Source: an uncultured Collinsella sp. (GTDB lineage Bacteria > Actinomycetota > Coriobacteriia > Coriobacteriales > Coriobacteriaceae). From it: 64,000 bases of DNA. The notes under the pieces are model-generated. The model was not told where the DNA came from and searched no databases. It saw only the letters and a program-made list of their open reading frames with translations. The stretch spans positions 1 to 64,000 of the forward strand of contig URKG01000011.1 in assembly GCA_900548265.1 (NCBI GenBank). The letters are read 5' to 3'. A program made the translations under genes and the position numbers. Shown one piece after another: positions 8,509 through 17,464 of this stretch. The number at the start of each line of letters is the position of its first letter. Position 1 is the first letter of the stretch.

Positions 8509-9046
8509 CGGAAACCTCCACGGTCTGGACGGTAGTCTTGGACGGCAAAAAACGAACGCGTGCGGTCGTGCCCGGCGTGCCGAGCATGGTGTCGCAGGCC
8601 TCCTCGATACGTTGCTGCATCGCGGCTGCAAGGGAGGCCACGTCCCGGTCGTCGAGCGCGATGGCGTCGACCTTAAAACGGACACGCGATTCGTCGGAGC
8701 CCTGCACGCGCGCCTCGACATGCTCGACCATCACGCGGTCGTCGCGCTCTGCCGCAGTGCGAGCACACGAGGAGAGGGCAGCGAGCGTGACCTCGATATT
8801 ACGCTCCCCCGCCGGATGCACGCAGGACGGCTCGCGACGAGCAAACATCAGGCGGAAGAAACCCACGAGCACGCCGAGCGCCACGACACCGCCGCACGCC
8901 GTAACAACGATGCGCGGCAGCGGATCGCGCATCAGCAGCATAAAGCGATAGGTATATGGTCCCCAAAACTGGCAGACTAACGTGCCCAGCGCCACGACGG
9001 CGGCGGCAAGATACACGATCGCCAGGGCTCGTTTGAGCACGCGCAT
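8501..9046 (-). CDS. amaP: Alkaline shock response membrane anchor protein AmaP
   Basis: A 181-residue protein with two N-terminal spans (ALAIVYLAAAVVALGTLV and IVVTACGGVVALGVLVGFF) and a soluble domain with a conserved AmaP-like pattern (ERNIEVTLAALSS, VEHVEARVQGSDESRVRFKV, VQTVEVSGV). It is first in the amaP-DUF2273-Gls24 set and has a GAAGGGAGC ribosome site. In Staphylococcus AmaP ties Asp23 to the membrane; the same role is inferred from synteny and topology. Sequence identity to characterised AmaP cannot be measured here. Confidence 0.8.
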   Translation of the reverse strand: MRVLKRALAIVYLAAAVVALGTLVCQFWGPYTYRFMLLMRDPLPRIVVTACGGVVALGVLVGFFRLMFARREPSCVHPAGERNIEVTLAALSSCARTAAERDDRVMVEHVEARVQGSDESRVRFKVDAIALDDRDVASLAAAMQQRIEEACDTMLGTPGTTARVRFLPSKTTVQTVEVSGV

Positions 9047-9098
9047 GCGGCGCTCCCTTCAAATCTTGATCCACAGAATGCAAAACGATTCGCATCAT

Positions 9099-9143
9099 TA
9101 TAAAAGAGCCGGGTCCGGTGCCTCATGCACGCGGATCCGGCTC
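9099..9143 (-). terminator. Terminator of yebC
   Basis: On the minus strand GAGCCGGATCCG and CGGACCCGGCTC form a 12-bp stem with one wobble, followed by TTTTAT, about 70 bases past the yebC stop. Confidence 0.8.
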
Positions 9144-9212
9144 ATCTATTCCACGAGGCTTGCATGCTCGCTTCATTATGCCCAGATATGCACGGCTCAA
9201 TCCGTGCTGGCG

Positions 9213-10019
9213 CTACTCCTCCTCGAGGGCAGCGATGACCTCGTCGGTCATGTCCATGGTGCTGTAGACGTCCTGGACATCGTCGAGCTCCTCAAGACGG
9301 TCGATGAGGCGCTGAACCTTCTTGGCATCGGTACCGGAGACCTCGGTCGGGGTGGTCGGGACCATGGTGGTCTCGGAGCCCTTGACCTGGACGCCCTGCT
9401 CCTCGAGCGCCTTGGAAACAGCCATGACGTCGTTAGCAGCGGTCCAGACGATCCACTCCTCGCCGGCGTCCTCGTAGTCCTCGCCACCGGCCTCGGCGAT
9501 GGCCATCATGAACTCATCCTCGTCACCGGCAGGACCGTTGGCGATCATGGTCTCCTTCTTGGCGTTCTCGTCCAGGATCTCCTTGGCGACGACGATCTGG
9601 CCCTTGCGCTCAAACTGGAAGGCGACGGAGCCCGAGGTGCCCAGGTTACCACCAGCGTGGGAGAAGGCGGAACGGACATCAGCAGCGGTGCGGTTGCGGT
9701 TGTCGGTCAGGCAGTCAACGTAGACGGCGACACCGGCGGGACCGTAGCCCTCGTACACGATGTTCTCGTAGACGGCGGCATCGGCACCCGAACCAAAGGC
9801 CTTATCGATAGCGGACTTGATCTTGTCCTTAGGCATGGACTGAGCCTTAGCCTTGGCGACGGCAGCGGCGAGGCTGGCGTTGTTCTCGGGCAGCGGGTCG
9901 CCGCCGAGACGGGCAGCAACGGTGATGTTGCGGCTGAGCTTGGAGAAGAGGGCGGAACGCTTGGCGTCCTGCGCGCCCTTACGATGCTTGGTTGTGGCCC
10001 ACTTAGAGTGTCCGGACAT
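9213..10019 (-). CDS. yebC: YebC/PmpR family DNA-binding regulatory protein
   Basis: A 268-residue YebC/PmpR protein. The start MSGHSKWATTKHRKGAQDAK is diagnostic, followed by LSRNITVAARLGG, AKAQSMPKDKI and the VYVDCLTDNRNRTAADVRSAF block. The acidic C-terminus (ELDDVQDVYSTMDMTDEV) is typical, and the length matches the family or is slightly longer. Members bind DNA as transcription regulators, and newer work ties some to translation of proline-rich stretches; which applies here is not visible. GGAGA precedes the ATG, and it is a single-gene unit with its own terminator. Confidence 0.95.
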   Translation of the reverse strand: MSGHSKWATTKHRKGAQDAKRSALFSKLSRNITVAARLGGDPLPENNASLAAAVAKAKAQSMPKDKIKSAIDKAFGSGADAAVYENIVYEGYGPAGVAVYVDCLTDNRNRTAADVRSAFSHAGGNLGTSGSVAFQFERKGQIVVAKEILDENAKKETMIANGPAGDEDEFMMAIAEAGGEDYEDAGEEWIVWTAANDVMAVSKALEEQGVQVKGSETTMVPTTPTEVSGTDAKKVQRLIDRLEELDDVQDVYSTMDMTDEVIAALEEE

Positions 10020-10190
10020 ACGTGTCTCCTATCGGTTTTGACCTAAAGCCCAGCGTGGATGCTCGGGCAATATAAACAAACGTCGTTATGATATACCTAC
10101 CGGCCTGCAAGATAAACCCCAAAATGAAGGCGTCGTGATGATGCAAGCCCTTGGCGCAAAGCAACCTGTCCCCGATATGCCAATCTTGGG

Positions 10191-12374
10191 CTAGGCCCAG
10201 AGGAGGTCGCTGCGGGTGATCGTGGCACCGATGGCAAAAGGCATGCATGCAATGACTGGGTACAGGTAGCGCATGTAGGTCGATCCGTTACATGGACCGA
10301 TCAGGCACACGGCGAGCACGCCCAGCAGCGGTATCCAGATGGCCAGCGCGCGCCACGAATGGCGGCGCAACAGGTAGACCACTACGGAAATCATGATCCA
10401 CACGTAGGTGGCCGAGCTCATGGTGAGCGAGATAAACGGGATGCGCTGCACCGCCACGCGGTACAGGTTAATCAGGTGGTCGCACCAACGCACGGCCTTG
10501 CTATCGACCGGATGGAAGTCAAAGTACTTGAGGTTATCGGGCTTCGCCATGATCTCGGCACTGCGCGCCGTGCTGTAGACCCAGGCATCGCGAGCACTCG
10601 GATAGAAGTACCCGTAGTAGTTATTGACGAGCGCCGAGATGTAGCACTCGGGGTCCTTTTTGAACATCAGGGCCCACACCTCAAAATAGGCCTTGATGTC
10701 CTCCTGCGAGGCGTACTCATTGAAGCAGTTTTTGACGGCATCCGACTTGTCGGGGTTGTAGCGACGGCCCAGGTTCTCGTACTTAAGCACCCGATCGATC
10801 ACAGCGCGCTCCTCATCGGTCACCAAGCCGTCGCAGGGAGCTTCCTCGATCGTGCCATCGTCTTTGACCTTGGGGTTAACGCCCGAATTAAGGCCGTCGT
10901 GCTTTTGGACGAAGCGTGCCGTCTGTTGAAACGGAATCGAGAGGATCTCGCGCTTGGAGCCCGGCGTGATATCGTGCGCCGGCATAAATACCTTGGTGAA
11001 ATACATGTTGGAGACAAGGCAGAGCGCAAGCACTGCGAGCACGCCGACCCAGCGGAAGCGCGGCATGGTGTACGAGAGCGTGACGCCAGACTGTTTGGCC
11101 ACGCGACGGGCCACATGCGCGTCCCAGGCGCAAAACGCCGCCGCAATCACGCAGGCCGCCAACGGAAAGACCAGACCGCCATTGCGCAAAAACGTGGAAC
11201 CCATGGCACCCAGCACGAGCAACAGCCAGTCGTGGCGCGCAAAGAGCACAGGCGCCTGTTCGCCCGCGCGCTCGGCATTGGCATCGCGACGGGGCAGGCC
11301 ACATGCCACGAGCTTGACGGTCGGAACGAGCAGCACCAAAAACGCATCGGCGAAAAGTACGTCTTTGGTCAGCAGCGCCGCGTAGTTGGAAAACATCGGC
11401 ATAAGCGCAAAGAACAGCAAGATGACGCTGCGGACCGGCAAGCTCACGCCCAGCTTGCGCAGCGACGATATGGAATAGGCCATGCAGGCGGCCGTGATGA
11501 CAAATTGGGCACAGGTGTAGATGGCAAGCCCCGCATTGGCGCTGTTGAATAGCGAAAGCCCCAGTTGCACACACGAGCCGATGATGGCCGTGTGCACCAC
11601 CGGATGATGGCCGTTGAGCAGCACGTTGGGGTTAAGCAGGCGTAGGTAATCGCTCGTGCCGTTGGGGTAGTTGAACCATTGGCGGATCTGCGCGCCCGTA
11701 TCTCCCATAAAGAGGCCGGGCAGCGAGGCGATAAGCGTGGGCGCCCAGACAATCATGAGCACAAGAAACGGCCCGACAAAGGGATGAACCGAGAGCACGG
11801 CGTGGGCAACACGCCACACGCGGCCAAAATGTGCCTCCGAAAACGGGATGCGGTGGGAGCTCAACCAATCCAAAAACTCAAAAGCCAGATAGAAGGCCAC
11901 AATCGCCAGAAGCATCCAGCCCGCGCCGCCAATCCAGGCGCAGATAACGCGCGCTTTGTCGCCCAGCACAATCTCAGCCGAATCGGTAAGGTCGTAGCTA
12001 CGGCCAAACACCATGCAAACGGCAAAGAACAGCGATGGCAGCACGACTGACGGGCGCCAAGCGTCACCGCGGCCAAAGAACACATAGCGAAACGGCAGCG
12101 TAAGCAAACAGGCAAGTGCGAGCAGCATCACTGCGTCGGTATGGCCGGCAAACGAGAGAAGTACCTCGTAGCACACATAGAGCGTGCCCGTCGCCTTGGG
12201 GTCGATCGCCAGGACCGCGTTGCTCGACACCGGAGCGGGATCGATGGAAAACGCCGTGGTCGCCAGCAGGGCGAGCAAAAATGCGACGAGCGTCTGCTTG
12301 GCGGGATAGCGCTTAAACCAAACGATGCGGGCAGCGTCGCGCGCAGCCGTTGCGGAGAGGTCGGAATCCTTCAC
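10191..12374 (-). CDS. DUF6020-like polytopic membrane protein
   Basis: A 727-residue integral membrane protein with a GTG start at 12374 (AAAGG about 11 bases upstream). At least ten spans are visible, among them QTLVAFLLALLATTAFSI, VMLLALACLLTLPFRYVFF, WMLLAIVAFYLAFEFLDWL and VLAVLALCLVSNMYFTKVF. The segment GLFMGDTGAQIRQW followed by LNGHHPVVHT resembles DUF6020 proteins. A large extracytoplasmic region (about residues 480-640) precedes the last spans. The layout is that of GT-C-fold glycosyltransferase-like envelope proteins, but activity is unproven. No neighbouring pathway genes are evident. Confidence 0.75.
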   Translation of the reverse strand: MKDSDLSATAARDAARIVWFKRYPAKQTLVAFLLALLATTAFSIDPAPVSSNAVLAIDPKATGTLYVCYEVLLSFAGHTDAVMLLALACLLTLPFRYVFFGRGDAWRPSVVLPSLFFAVCMVFGRSYDLTDSAEIVLGDKARVICAWIGGAGWMLLAIVAFYLAFEFLDWLSSHRIPFSEAHFGRVWRVAHAVLSVHPFVGPFLVLMIVWAPTLIASLPGLFMGDTGAQIRQWFNYPNGTSDYLRLLNPNVLLNGHHPVVHTAIIGSCVQLGLSLFNSANAGLAIYTCAQFVITAACMAYSISSLRKLGVSLPVRSVILLFFALMPMFSNYAALLTKDVLFADAFLVLLVPTVKLVACGLPRRDANAERAGEQAPVLFARHDWLLLVLGAMGSTFLRNGGLVFPLAACVIAAAFCAWDAHVARRVAKQSGVTLSYTMPRFRWVGVLAVLALCLVSNMYFTKVFMPAHDITPGSKREILSIPFQQTARFVQKHDGLNSGVNPKVKDDGTIEEAPCDGLVTDEERAVIDRVLKYENLGRRYNPDKSDAVKNCFNEYASQEDIKAYFEVWALMFKKDPECYISALVNNYYGYFYPSARDAWVYSTARSAEIMAKPDNLKYFDFHPVDSKAVRWCDHLINLYRVAVQRIPFISLTMSSATYVWIMISVVVYLLRRHSWRALAIWIPLLGVLAVCLIGPCNGSTYMRYLYPVIACMPFAIGATITRSDLLWA

Positions 12375-12394
12375 AGTCCGAATAGCCTTTCTAG

Positions 12395-12440
12395 AAACCT
12401 GCCAAATAGGGACAGGTTTATTTTGGCAGGTTTTATCTGG
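12395..12440. repeat. CTGTCCC-family palindrome, copy A2
   Basis: Same family as at 7525, in the opposite orientation: ACCTGCCAAA, then GGGACAGGTTTA, then TTTTGGCAGGT. It lies in the 5' region of the DUF6020 gene. Confidence 0.8.
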
Positions 12441-12476
12441 GGAAACGTTACAGTTCTGTCATCGTTGCCCGGCAAA

Positions 12477-12511
12477 ACCACCGCAAAGGTGCCTGTCCCC
12501 TTTGCGGTGGT
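12477..12511 (-). terminator. lgt terminator built from a CTGTCCC palindrome
   Basis: A perfect 13-bp stem (ACCACCGCAAAGG/CCTTTGCGGTGGT) has TGCCTGTCC in the loop and TTTTG on the minus side. It lies 10 bases past the lgt stop. It combines an intrinsic terminator with the dispersed CTGTCCC core. Confidence 0.75.
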
Positions 12512-12520
12512 ATGTGGCGG

Positions 12521-13342
12521 CTAGGCGTCGAGGTAGACGCGCTGGGGACGGTTGCGGCGGAGGGCAAAGATGACGAGCGCCAGGCCCGCAATCACGAGTG
12601 GCAGACTCAACAGCTGACCCATGGTGATGACGCCGCCCAGCAGATAGCCCAGCTGGGCATCGGGCACGCGCACAAACTCAATGAGGAAGCGGACGATGCC
12701 GTAACCCATCACAAACACGCCCATAAACGTGCCCTGGGGCAGCAGCGGTTTTTTGCGGCTAAGCACCTGCAGAATGCAGAAGAGCACGATGCCCTCTAGG
12801 AATGCCTCGTAGAGCTGGGAGGGATGGCGCGGCATATCGCCCGCGGTACCGCCAAAGATCACGCCCCAGGGCAAATCGGTCGGCTTGCCCCACAGCTCTC
12901 CGTTGACAAAGTTGGCGCAGCGCCCCAGGCACAGGGCCAGCGGAGCACCGATGACCGCAAGGTCTGCCAAAGTCCAGGCATCGAGCTTGTACATACGGCA
13001 CACGAGCACGCCACCGATGATGCCGCCCACCAGGCCGCCGTGGAAACTCATGCCGCCCTCGTTGGTGGCAAAGATCTCGAGCGGATGCGCCCAGTAGTAG
13101 CCATCACCGTAAAAGATGACGTAGAACAGGCGGGCGCCGATGATGAGGCCAAAGACCACACCGACCACGACACTCGTCAGGTCGTCGACCGTAATGTCGA
13201 AACCCCAACGGCGCTGTGTGCGGTACATGACGACCGCCGTGAGCAGAGCGCCGACCACGTAGGCTAAGCCGTACCAGTAGATGGTGATGGGCCCCGCCGA
13301 AATGGCGACGGGATCAAGCATATGGTAGAGGTCGTTGAGCAT
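12521..13342 (-). CDS. lgt: Prolipoprotein diacylglyceryl transferase
   Basis: Lgt transfers diacylglycerol from phosphatidylglycerol to the lipobox Cys of prelipoproteins at the membrane. The 273-residue protein has seven or so spans and the hallmark motifs: GARLFYVIF, GGMSFHGGLVGG, LGRCANFVNGELWG (the catalytic RxxNFxN region) and RHPSQLYEAFLEG. The ATG at 13342 follows a GGGGGAT ribosome site; an in-frame start at 13402 adds a non-family leader. A substrate in this window would be the lipobox solute-binding protein at 40296. The gene ends at a CTGTCCC-type hairpin. Confidence 0.96.
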   Translation of the reverse strand: MLNDLYHMLDPVAISAGPITIYWYGLAYVVGALLTAVVMYRTQRRWGFDITVDDLTSVVVGVVFGLIIGARLFYVIFYGDGYYWAHPLEIFATNEGGMSFHGGLVGGIIGGVLVCRMYKLDAWTLADLAVIGAPLALCLGRCANFVNGELWGKPTDLPWGVIFGGTAGDMPRHPSQLYEAFLEGIVLFCILQVLSRKKPLLPQGTFMGVFVMGYGIVRFLIEFVRVPDAQLGYLLGGVITMGQLLSLPLVIAGLALVIFALRRNRPQRVYLDA

Positions 13343-13365
13343 ATCGATCCCCCTGCTCCCTACAT

Positions 13366-13402
13366 ACAAATGCGGCCGCGGGCCTTGCGCTCGCAGCCGC
13401 AT
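13366..13402 (-). terminator. Probable terminator of the NifU-like gene
   Basis: ATGCGGC/GCCGCAT arms with partial inner pairing are followed on the minus strand by TTTGTATG, between the NifU-like gene and lgt. Confidence 0.45.
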
Positions 13403-13451
13403 ATCTGGGCGTAACGTCTATGCGGAGCATGTCGCCCGCAGCTTTCGCATC

Positions 13452-13730
13452 TTAGAAGGGCGCGTACTCGTCGTACAGGTCGTCGGCCTCGCCGGAGGCA
13501 TTGACCTGCTCGACACGCGTAACGCCGGGCACATGCTCCTTGAGGATACGCTCGATACCCATGGACAGGGTCAGTGCACTCATAGGGCAGCCGGCGCAGG
13601 CACCCTGAAGCTCAAGCTGGACGACGCCCTCGTCGTCGACGCCCACATACTCCATATCGCCGCCGTCAGCCTGCAGGTTGGGGCGGATCTCCTCAAGAAC
13701 CTTCTTAAGCAGCTCTTCGTTAACAGCCAC
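13452..13730 (-). CDS. NifU C-terminal domain (Nfu-type) Fe-S protein
   Basis: A 92-residue stand-alone Nfu domain. The motif ACAGCPMS supplies the CxxC pair that binds a bridging [4Fe-4S] cluster between subunits, and IRPNLQADGGDMEYV is the family block. It lacks the N-terminal scaffold part of full NifU. Function: Fe-S cluster carriage to apo-proteins such as the radical SAM protein at 48181. The ribosome site AAAGGAG lies before the ATG at 13730. It sits upstream of lgt on the same strand. The gap 13731-13907 holds a 16-bp palindrome (CGCGGGCGCGCCCGCG) but no gene. Confidence 0.92.
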   Translation of the reverse strand: MAVNEELLKKVLEEIRPNLQADGGDMEYVGVDDEGVVQLELQGACAGCPMSALTLSMGIERILKEHVPGVTRVEQVNASGEADDLYDEYAPF

Positions 13731-13907
13731 AGGGGCTCCTTTCTCACAATAACGCGGGCGCGCCCGCGGACAGAGCTATGTTACTACAGCCGTGTACCCG
13801 CTCACGAGCCGTCCATGCGCGCGGACACGACTTTCACGAGCAGTCAATTTGGAACGGGGCTTTTAGCTGCTTTTGCCGGCGGCCGGCGCTAGCACACGTT
13901 GCCGCTA

Positions 13908-14429
13908 CTACCGAGTTTGTCCCCCGGTACCAATCTGGACATCGACGATAACCTGGCGGTAGCTAATACCGCAGGAGTCGAGAATGCGACGGCTGATGCG
14001 GCCGTCGTCGGTATCGGCGTACTTATTGTCCAGGTAGACGACCTCGCCCACGCCCACCTGCGCCAGGATCTTGGCGCAATCGTGGCACGGGAACAGCGTG
14101 ACGTAGACCGTGGAACCCTCGAGGTCTTTGAGCGAGCCGCGATAGTTGAGCACGGCGTTGGCCTCGGCATGGACTACGTAGTTATGCTTGTCCTGCAGCG
14201 GATCATCGCTCGTGCCCCATGGGAAAAAGTCGTCGTTGAGCGCCGAGGGCGTACCGTTGTAGCCCACCGAAAGGATGCGGTGGTTGGTGCTGGCGATGCA
14301 CGCGCCCACCTGCGTATTGGGGTCCTTGCTGCGGCGCTGCGCGGCGATGGCCACGCTCATAAAGAACTCGTCCCAGCTAATAACGTCGCGGCGCTTGCCC
14401 GACGCGGTTTGATGAAGATCGTCCGACAT
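13908..14429 (-). CDS. dCMP deaminase family protein
   Basis: A 173-residue cytidine/deoxycytidylate deaminase. Zinc ligands are in VVHAEANAVLN (HAE) and PCHDCAKIL (PCxxC), and VGACIASTNHRILSVGYNGTP is the dCMP-deaminase block. It converts dCMP to dUMP for thymidylate synthesis; ComE-type late competence proteins share the fold. The start at 14429 has GGAGG at good spacing; a start at 14465 would run past it. It lies downstream of coaX on the same strand. Confidence 0.93.
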   Translation of the reverse strand: MSDDLHQTASGKRRDVISWDEFFMSVAIAAQRRSKDPNTQVGACIASTNHRILSVGYNGTPSALNDDFFPWGTSDDPLQDKHNYVVHAEANAVLNYRGSLKDLEGSTVYVTLFPCHDCAKILAQVGVGEVVYLDNKYADTDDGRISRRILDSCGISYRQVIVDVQIGTGGQTR

Positions 14430-14516
14430 GGCAGACACCTCCGAAATCGCAATAGTTTGACCCATTGTAGCAGGTGAAAGGTGGGGCTGTTTCCTCTCCC
14501 GCCGACGTCCTCGGCT

Positions 14517-15368
14517 TTATGCGCGACGAGGCTTTTGGTTGATGCGGTACAGCTCGGCGAGACCCCGCAGCGTCAGTGCGTCGTCTACCGTCAGGCTATG
14601 GCCGACCAACGCCGCGAGCGCCTCGGCATCATCGCCGGTAATGACGATGGGCACGTCGCCCTCCCCCGCGGCCTTGGTCGCGCGCATCTCGGCGAGCACC
14701 ATGTCGAGCATGCCGTCGATGCGGGCTACCTCGCCCAAGACCACGCCCGAGCGCATGGCCTCGCGTGTGTTGCGGCCGATCACATGCGTCGGTGCCGAGG
14801 GCTCGACCTGAGGCAAACGCGCCGCAGCGGCCGAAAGCGAGCGGGCGCCAAGTGCCAGACCCGGCGCGATGACGCCGCCGACAAAGGTTCCGTGCGCATC
14901 GATGACCTCGATATTTGTCGTAGTACCCAGGTCAATCACGATGCACGGAGAGCCGTAGACGGCACGGGCCGCCACGGCGTCGGCGATGCGGTCGGGACCG
15001 ATCTCTGCTGGATCGTCGTAGTGCACGGACATACCGGTCTTGAGGCCCGGCCCCACGGTGAGCACGCGCCCCGTGCAGATGCGGGAAAGCGCCGCTTTCC
15101 ACGGGCGCTCGAGCGCCGGCACCACGCAGCTCAGCACTGCGGCTGCGGGAACGAGCGCACCCGGCATGCCCGCATCGGCTGACAGTGCGCTCATGACCTG
15201 TGTGAGCCTCATGCGCGCCTCGTCGGCCGTGATGCTCGACGGCGTCGTGATCTCGCACGTCGCAAGCGGGCATTCCTGCGCCGCGGCCGAATCCTCGGCA
15301 AACAGGCCAAAGCGAATGAACGTGTTGCCCACGTCGGCCGTCAATATGTATGCGCACCCATTAAGCAT
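14517..15368 (-). CDS. coaX: Type III pantothenate kinase
   Basis: First step of CoA synthesis: phosphorylates pantothenate, cytoplasmic. The 283-residue protein has the CoaX motifs ADVGNTFIRFG (N-terminal phosphate loop), GPDRIADAVAA, VIDLGTTTNIEVID and GGVIAPGLALGARSL. AAAGGAGC precedes the ATG at 15368. CoaX enzymes need a monovalent cation and escape CoA feedback. The gene diverges from the OPT transporter at 15561. The upstream gap (15369-15560) has a CGTATCCG/CGGATATACG inverted repeat near the OPT start, of unclear meaning. Confidence 0.95.
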   Translation of the reverse strand: MLNGCAYILTADVGNTFIRFGLFAEDSAAAQECPLATCEITTPSSITADEARMRLTQVMSALSADAGMPGALVPAAAVLSCVVPALERPWKAALSRICTGRVLTVGPGLKTGMSVHYDDPAEIGPDRIADAVAARAVYGSPCIVIDLGTTTNIEVIDAHGTFVGGVIAPGLALGARSLSAAAARLPQVEPSAPTHVIGRNTREAMRSGVVLGEVARIDGMLDMVLAEMRATKAAGEGDVPIVITGDDAEALAALVGHSLTVDDALTLRGLAELYRINQKPRRA

Positions 15369-15560
15369 CGTCGGCGCTCCTTTCGTCTGTCCAGCAGTAT
15401 ATCGCCTACCTAAACCAGTCATCCCAAAATGACTAGCTTGCGGCTATACTGATACGCGGTCGTGCGCGAGCTCACGCGGCGGCCCTTGGTAACCCGACTT
15501 CCCGCGCCGTATCCGTAGCGGCGCTTGCGGGGGAAGCGGATATACGCAAAGGAGTTCTAT

Positions 15561-17264
15561 ATGAGCAATCCCTCGAACCGCACCTCGATGCGCGGTCAAC
15601 TCACGCTGCGCGGCGTCGTCATCGGCGTCCTTGGCTGCGTGATCATCACGGCAAGCTCGGCCTACACGGCCCTCAAGATGGGCGCCCTCCCCTGGCCGAT
15701 CATCTTCGCTGCCGTCATTTCGCTGTTCTTCCTTAAGCTCATGGGCAACGCCAGCCTCAACGAGGCCAACGTCACCCACACCATCATGTCTGCGGGCGCC
15801 ATGGTCGCTGGCGGCCTGGCGTTTACCATCCCAGGCGCCTGGATGCTGGGCTATGCCGACCAGATCAGTTGGCTCGACATGTTTATCGTGGCGCTCGCCG
15901 GCACCATCTTGGGCCTTCTGGCGACAGCGCTCATCCACCGTCACTTTATCGTGGACGCCGCGCTGGAGTTCCCCACCGGCAACGCCGCAGCTCAGACCCT
16001 GCGCGCCACCGAGGCCGGCGGCAAGACCGGCAAGCAGCTCTTTGGCTCCATGGCCATCGCAGGCATCTACAGCGTGCTGCGCGACGCCCTGGGCGTGGTG
16101 CCCAGCATGCTGTGCACGCTCAATATCCCCGGCGTGACCTTTGCCATCTACAACTCGCCCATGCTGCTGTCCATTGGCTTTTTGGTGGGCTTCGCCCCCG
16201 TCGCGTTCTGGTTTGCCGGCGCGCTGCTGGGCAACTTTGGCATCATCGTCGGCGGCACCGCTGCCGGCCTGTTCGATATTGCGACCGCGCAGGGTATCGT
16301 CAAGTCCTTAGGTATGGGCCTTATGATGGGCTTTGGCGTCGCCGTCGTCCTCAAGGACATCCTGCCGCAGGTCGCCGGTATCGTCCGTGGCCTCGCCGCC
16401 GACAGCTCCACCGACACCGACGAGCAGTCGCTCATCTCGGGCTCGCTTAAGCTCGACGCCGGCATCATCGGCCTGGGCACCGCAGCCATCGCCGTGATCG
16501 TTGCCATCGCGCTCGACCTCGGTCCCGTCCCGGCCGTCATCGTCACGCTGTTCACCTTTGTCACCACCATCATGAGCGCACAGAGCTGCGGCCAGACGGG
16601 TATCGACCCCATGGAGATCTTTGGCCTCATCGTCATGCTCATCGTGGCAGCCTTCGCGCAGATCGCGCAGGTCAAGCTGTTCTTTATCGCCGGCATCGTG
16701 GCCGTGGCGTGCGGCCTTGCAGGCGACGTCATGAACGACTTTAAGGCCGGCGCCGTGCTGGGCACCAACCCGCGCGCACAGTGGGTCGGCCAGGCCATCG
16801 GCGGCATCGTGGGCGCCCTGGTCGCTGCCGGCGTCATGGTCGCGCTCGTCACCGCCTATGGTCCGGACGCCTTCGGCCCCGACAAGAGCTTTGTGGCCGC
16901 GCAGGCAAGCGTGGTCGCCACCATGGTCTCGGGCATCCCGAGCGTGCCATGGTTTGCAGGTGGTTTTATCGCCGGCATCATCATGTACTGGCTCGGTATT
17001 CCGGCCATGATGATCGGTCTGGGCGTGTACCTGCCGTTCTACATGTCGCTCACGGCATTCCTGGGCTCCTGCGTCAAACTCGCCTACGACAAGTGGTCCG
17101 CCCACCGCGACGCCACCGCTGGTCTTTCTGACGAGAAGAGGGCTGCCAAGGACGCCGCCTTCCAGGAACAGGGCCTAGTTGTCGCCAGCGGCCTGCTCGG
17201 CGGCGAGTCCATCGTCGGCGTTATCCTGGCGTTTGTCTCCGTGGGCTTAAGCCTGCTGGGCTAA
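15561..17264 (+). CDS. OPT family oligopeptide transporter
   Basis: A 567-residue polytopic protein of the OPT/YSL superfamily with about 14 spans. Typical blocks are TLRGVVIGVLGCVIITASS, EFPTGNAAAQTLRA, PSMLCTLNIPGVTFAIYNSP and a late FIAGIIMYWLGIPAMMIGLG. The family moves peptides or metal-siderophore chelates, driven by protons. AAAGGAG at 15548-15554 sets the ATG at 15561. A strong terminator follows. In a peptide-fermenting anaerobe with several peptidases nearby (M18, M20, C26), peptide uptake is the likely role, but substrate is not visible. Confidence 0.92.
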   Translation: MSNPSNRTSMRGQLTLRGVVIGVLGCVIITASSAYTALKMGALPWPIIFAAVISLFFLKLMGNASLNEANVTHTIMSAGAMVAGGLAFTIPGAWMLGYADQISWLDMFIVALAGTILGLLATALIHRHFIVDAALEFPTGNAAAQTLRATEAGGKTGKQLFGSMAIAGIYSVLRDALGVVPSMLCTLNIPGVTFAIYNSPMLLSIGFLVGFAPVAFWFAGALLGNFGIIVGGTAAGLFDIATAQGIVKSLGMGLMMGFGVAVVLKDILPQVAGIVRGLAADSSTDTDEQSLISGSLKLDAGIIGLGTAAIAVIVAIALDLGPVPAVIVTLFTFVTTIMSAQSCGQTGIDPMEIFGLIVMLIVAAFAQIAQVKLFFIAGIVAVACGLAGDVMNDFKAGAVLGTNPRAQWVGQAIGGIVGALVAAGVMVALVTAYGPDAFGPDKSFVAAQASVVATMVSGIPSVPWFAGGFIAGIIMYWLGIPAMMIGLGVYLPFYMSLTAFLGSCVKLAYDKWSAHRDATAGLSDEKRAAKDAAFQEQGLVVASGLLGGESIVGVILAFVSVGLSLLG

Positions 17265-17305
17265 GCTGAGCAGCTGCTCGACAGCAACCATATTGCCTAC
17301 GGCTT

Positions 17306-17346
17306 GCCCGGTCGGTAGCTTTTGCGACTGCCGACCGGGCTTTTTG
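17306..17346 (+). terminator. Terminator of the OPT transporter gene
   Basis: A 10-bp stem (GCCCGGTCGG/CCGACCGGGC) is followed directly by TTTTTG. Confidence 0.9.
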
Positions 17347-17354
17347 ATATCGAA

Positions 17355-17398
17355 ACAAAGAAAGGCCGGCGCGCTGCGTTTAACAGCGCGCCGGCCTT
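17355..17398 (-). terminator. Terminator of the surface-protein gene
   Basis: A perfect 14-bp stem (AGGCCGGCGCGCTG/CAGCGCGCCGGCCT) is followed on the minus strand by TTTCTTTG. Confidence 0.85.
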
Positions 17399-17464
17399 AT
17401 CGTTTGGCTAACGAGACGGTCCCGTTATGAATTGAAGTTCGTTGCAGAAACTACGCTCGAAACG

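Noticed and set aside
15369..15560. Riboswitch before the OPT transporter
   Set aside because: Some pairing is present (CGTATCCG/CGGATATACG) but no known aptamer core could be recognised.
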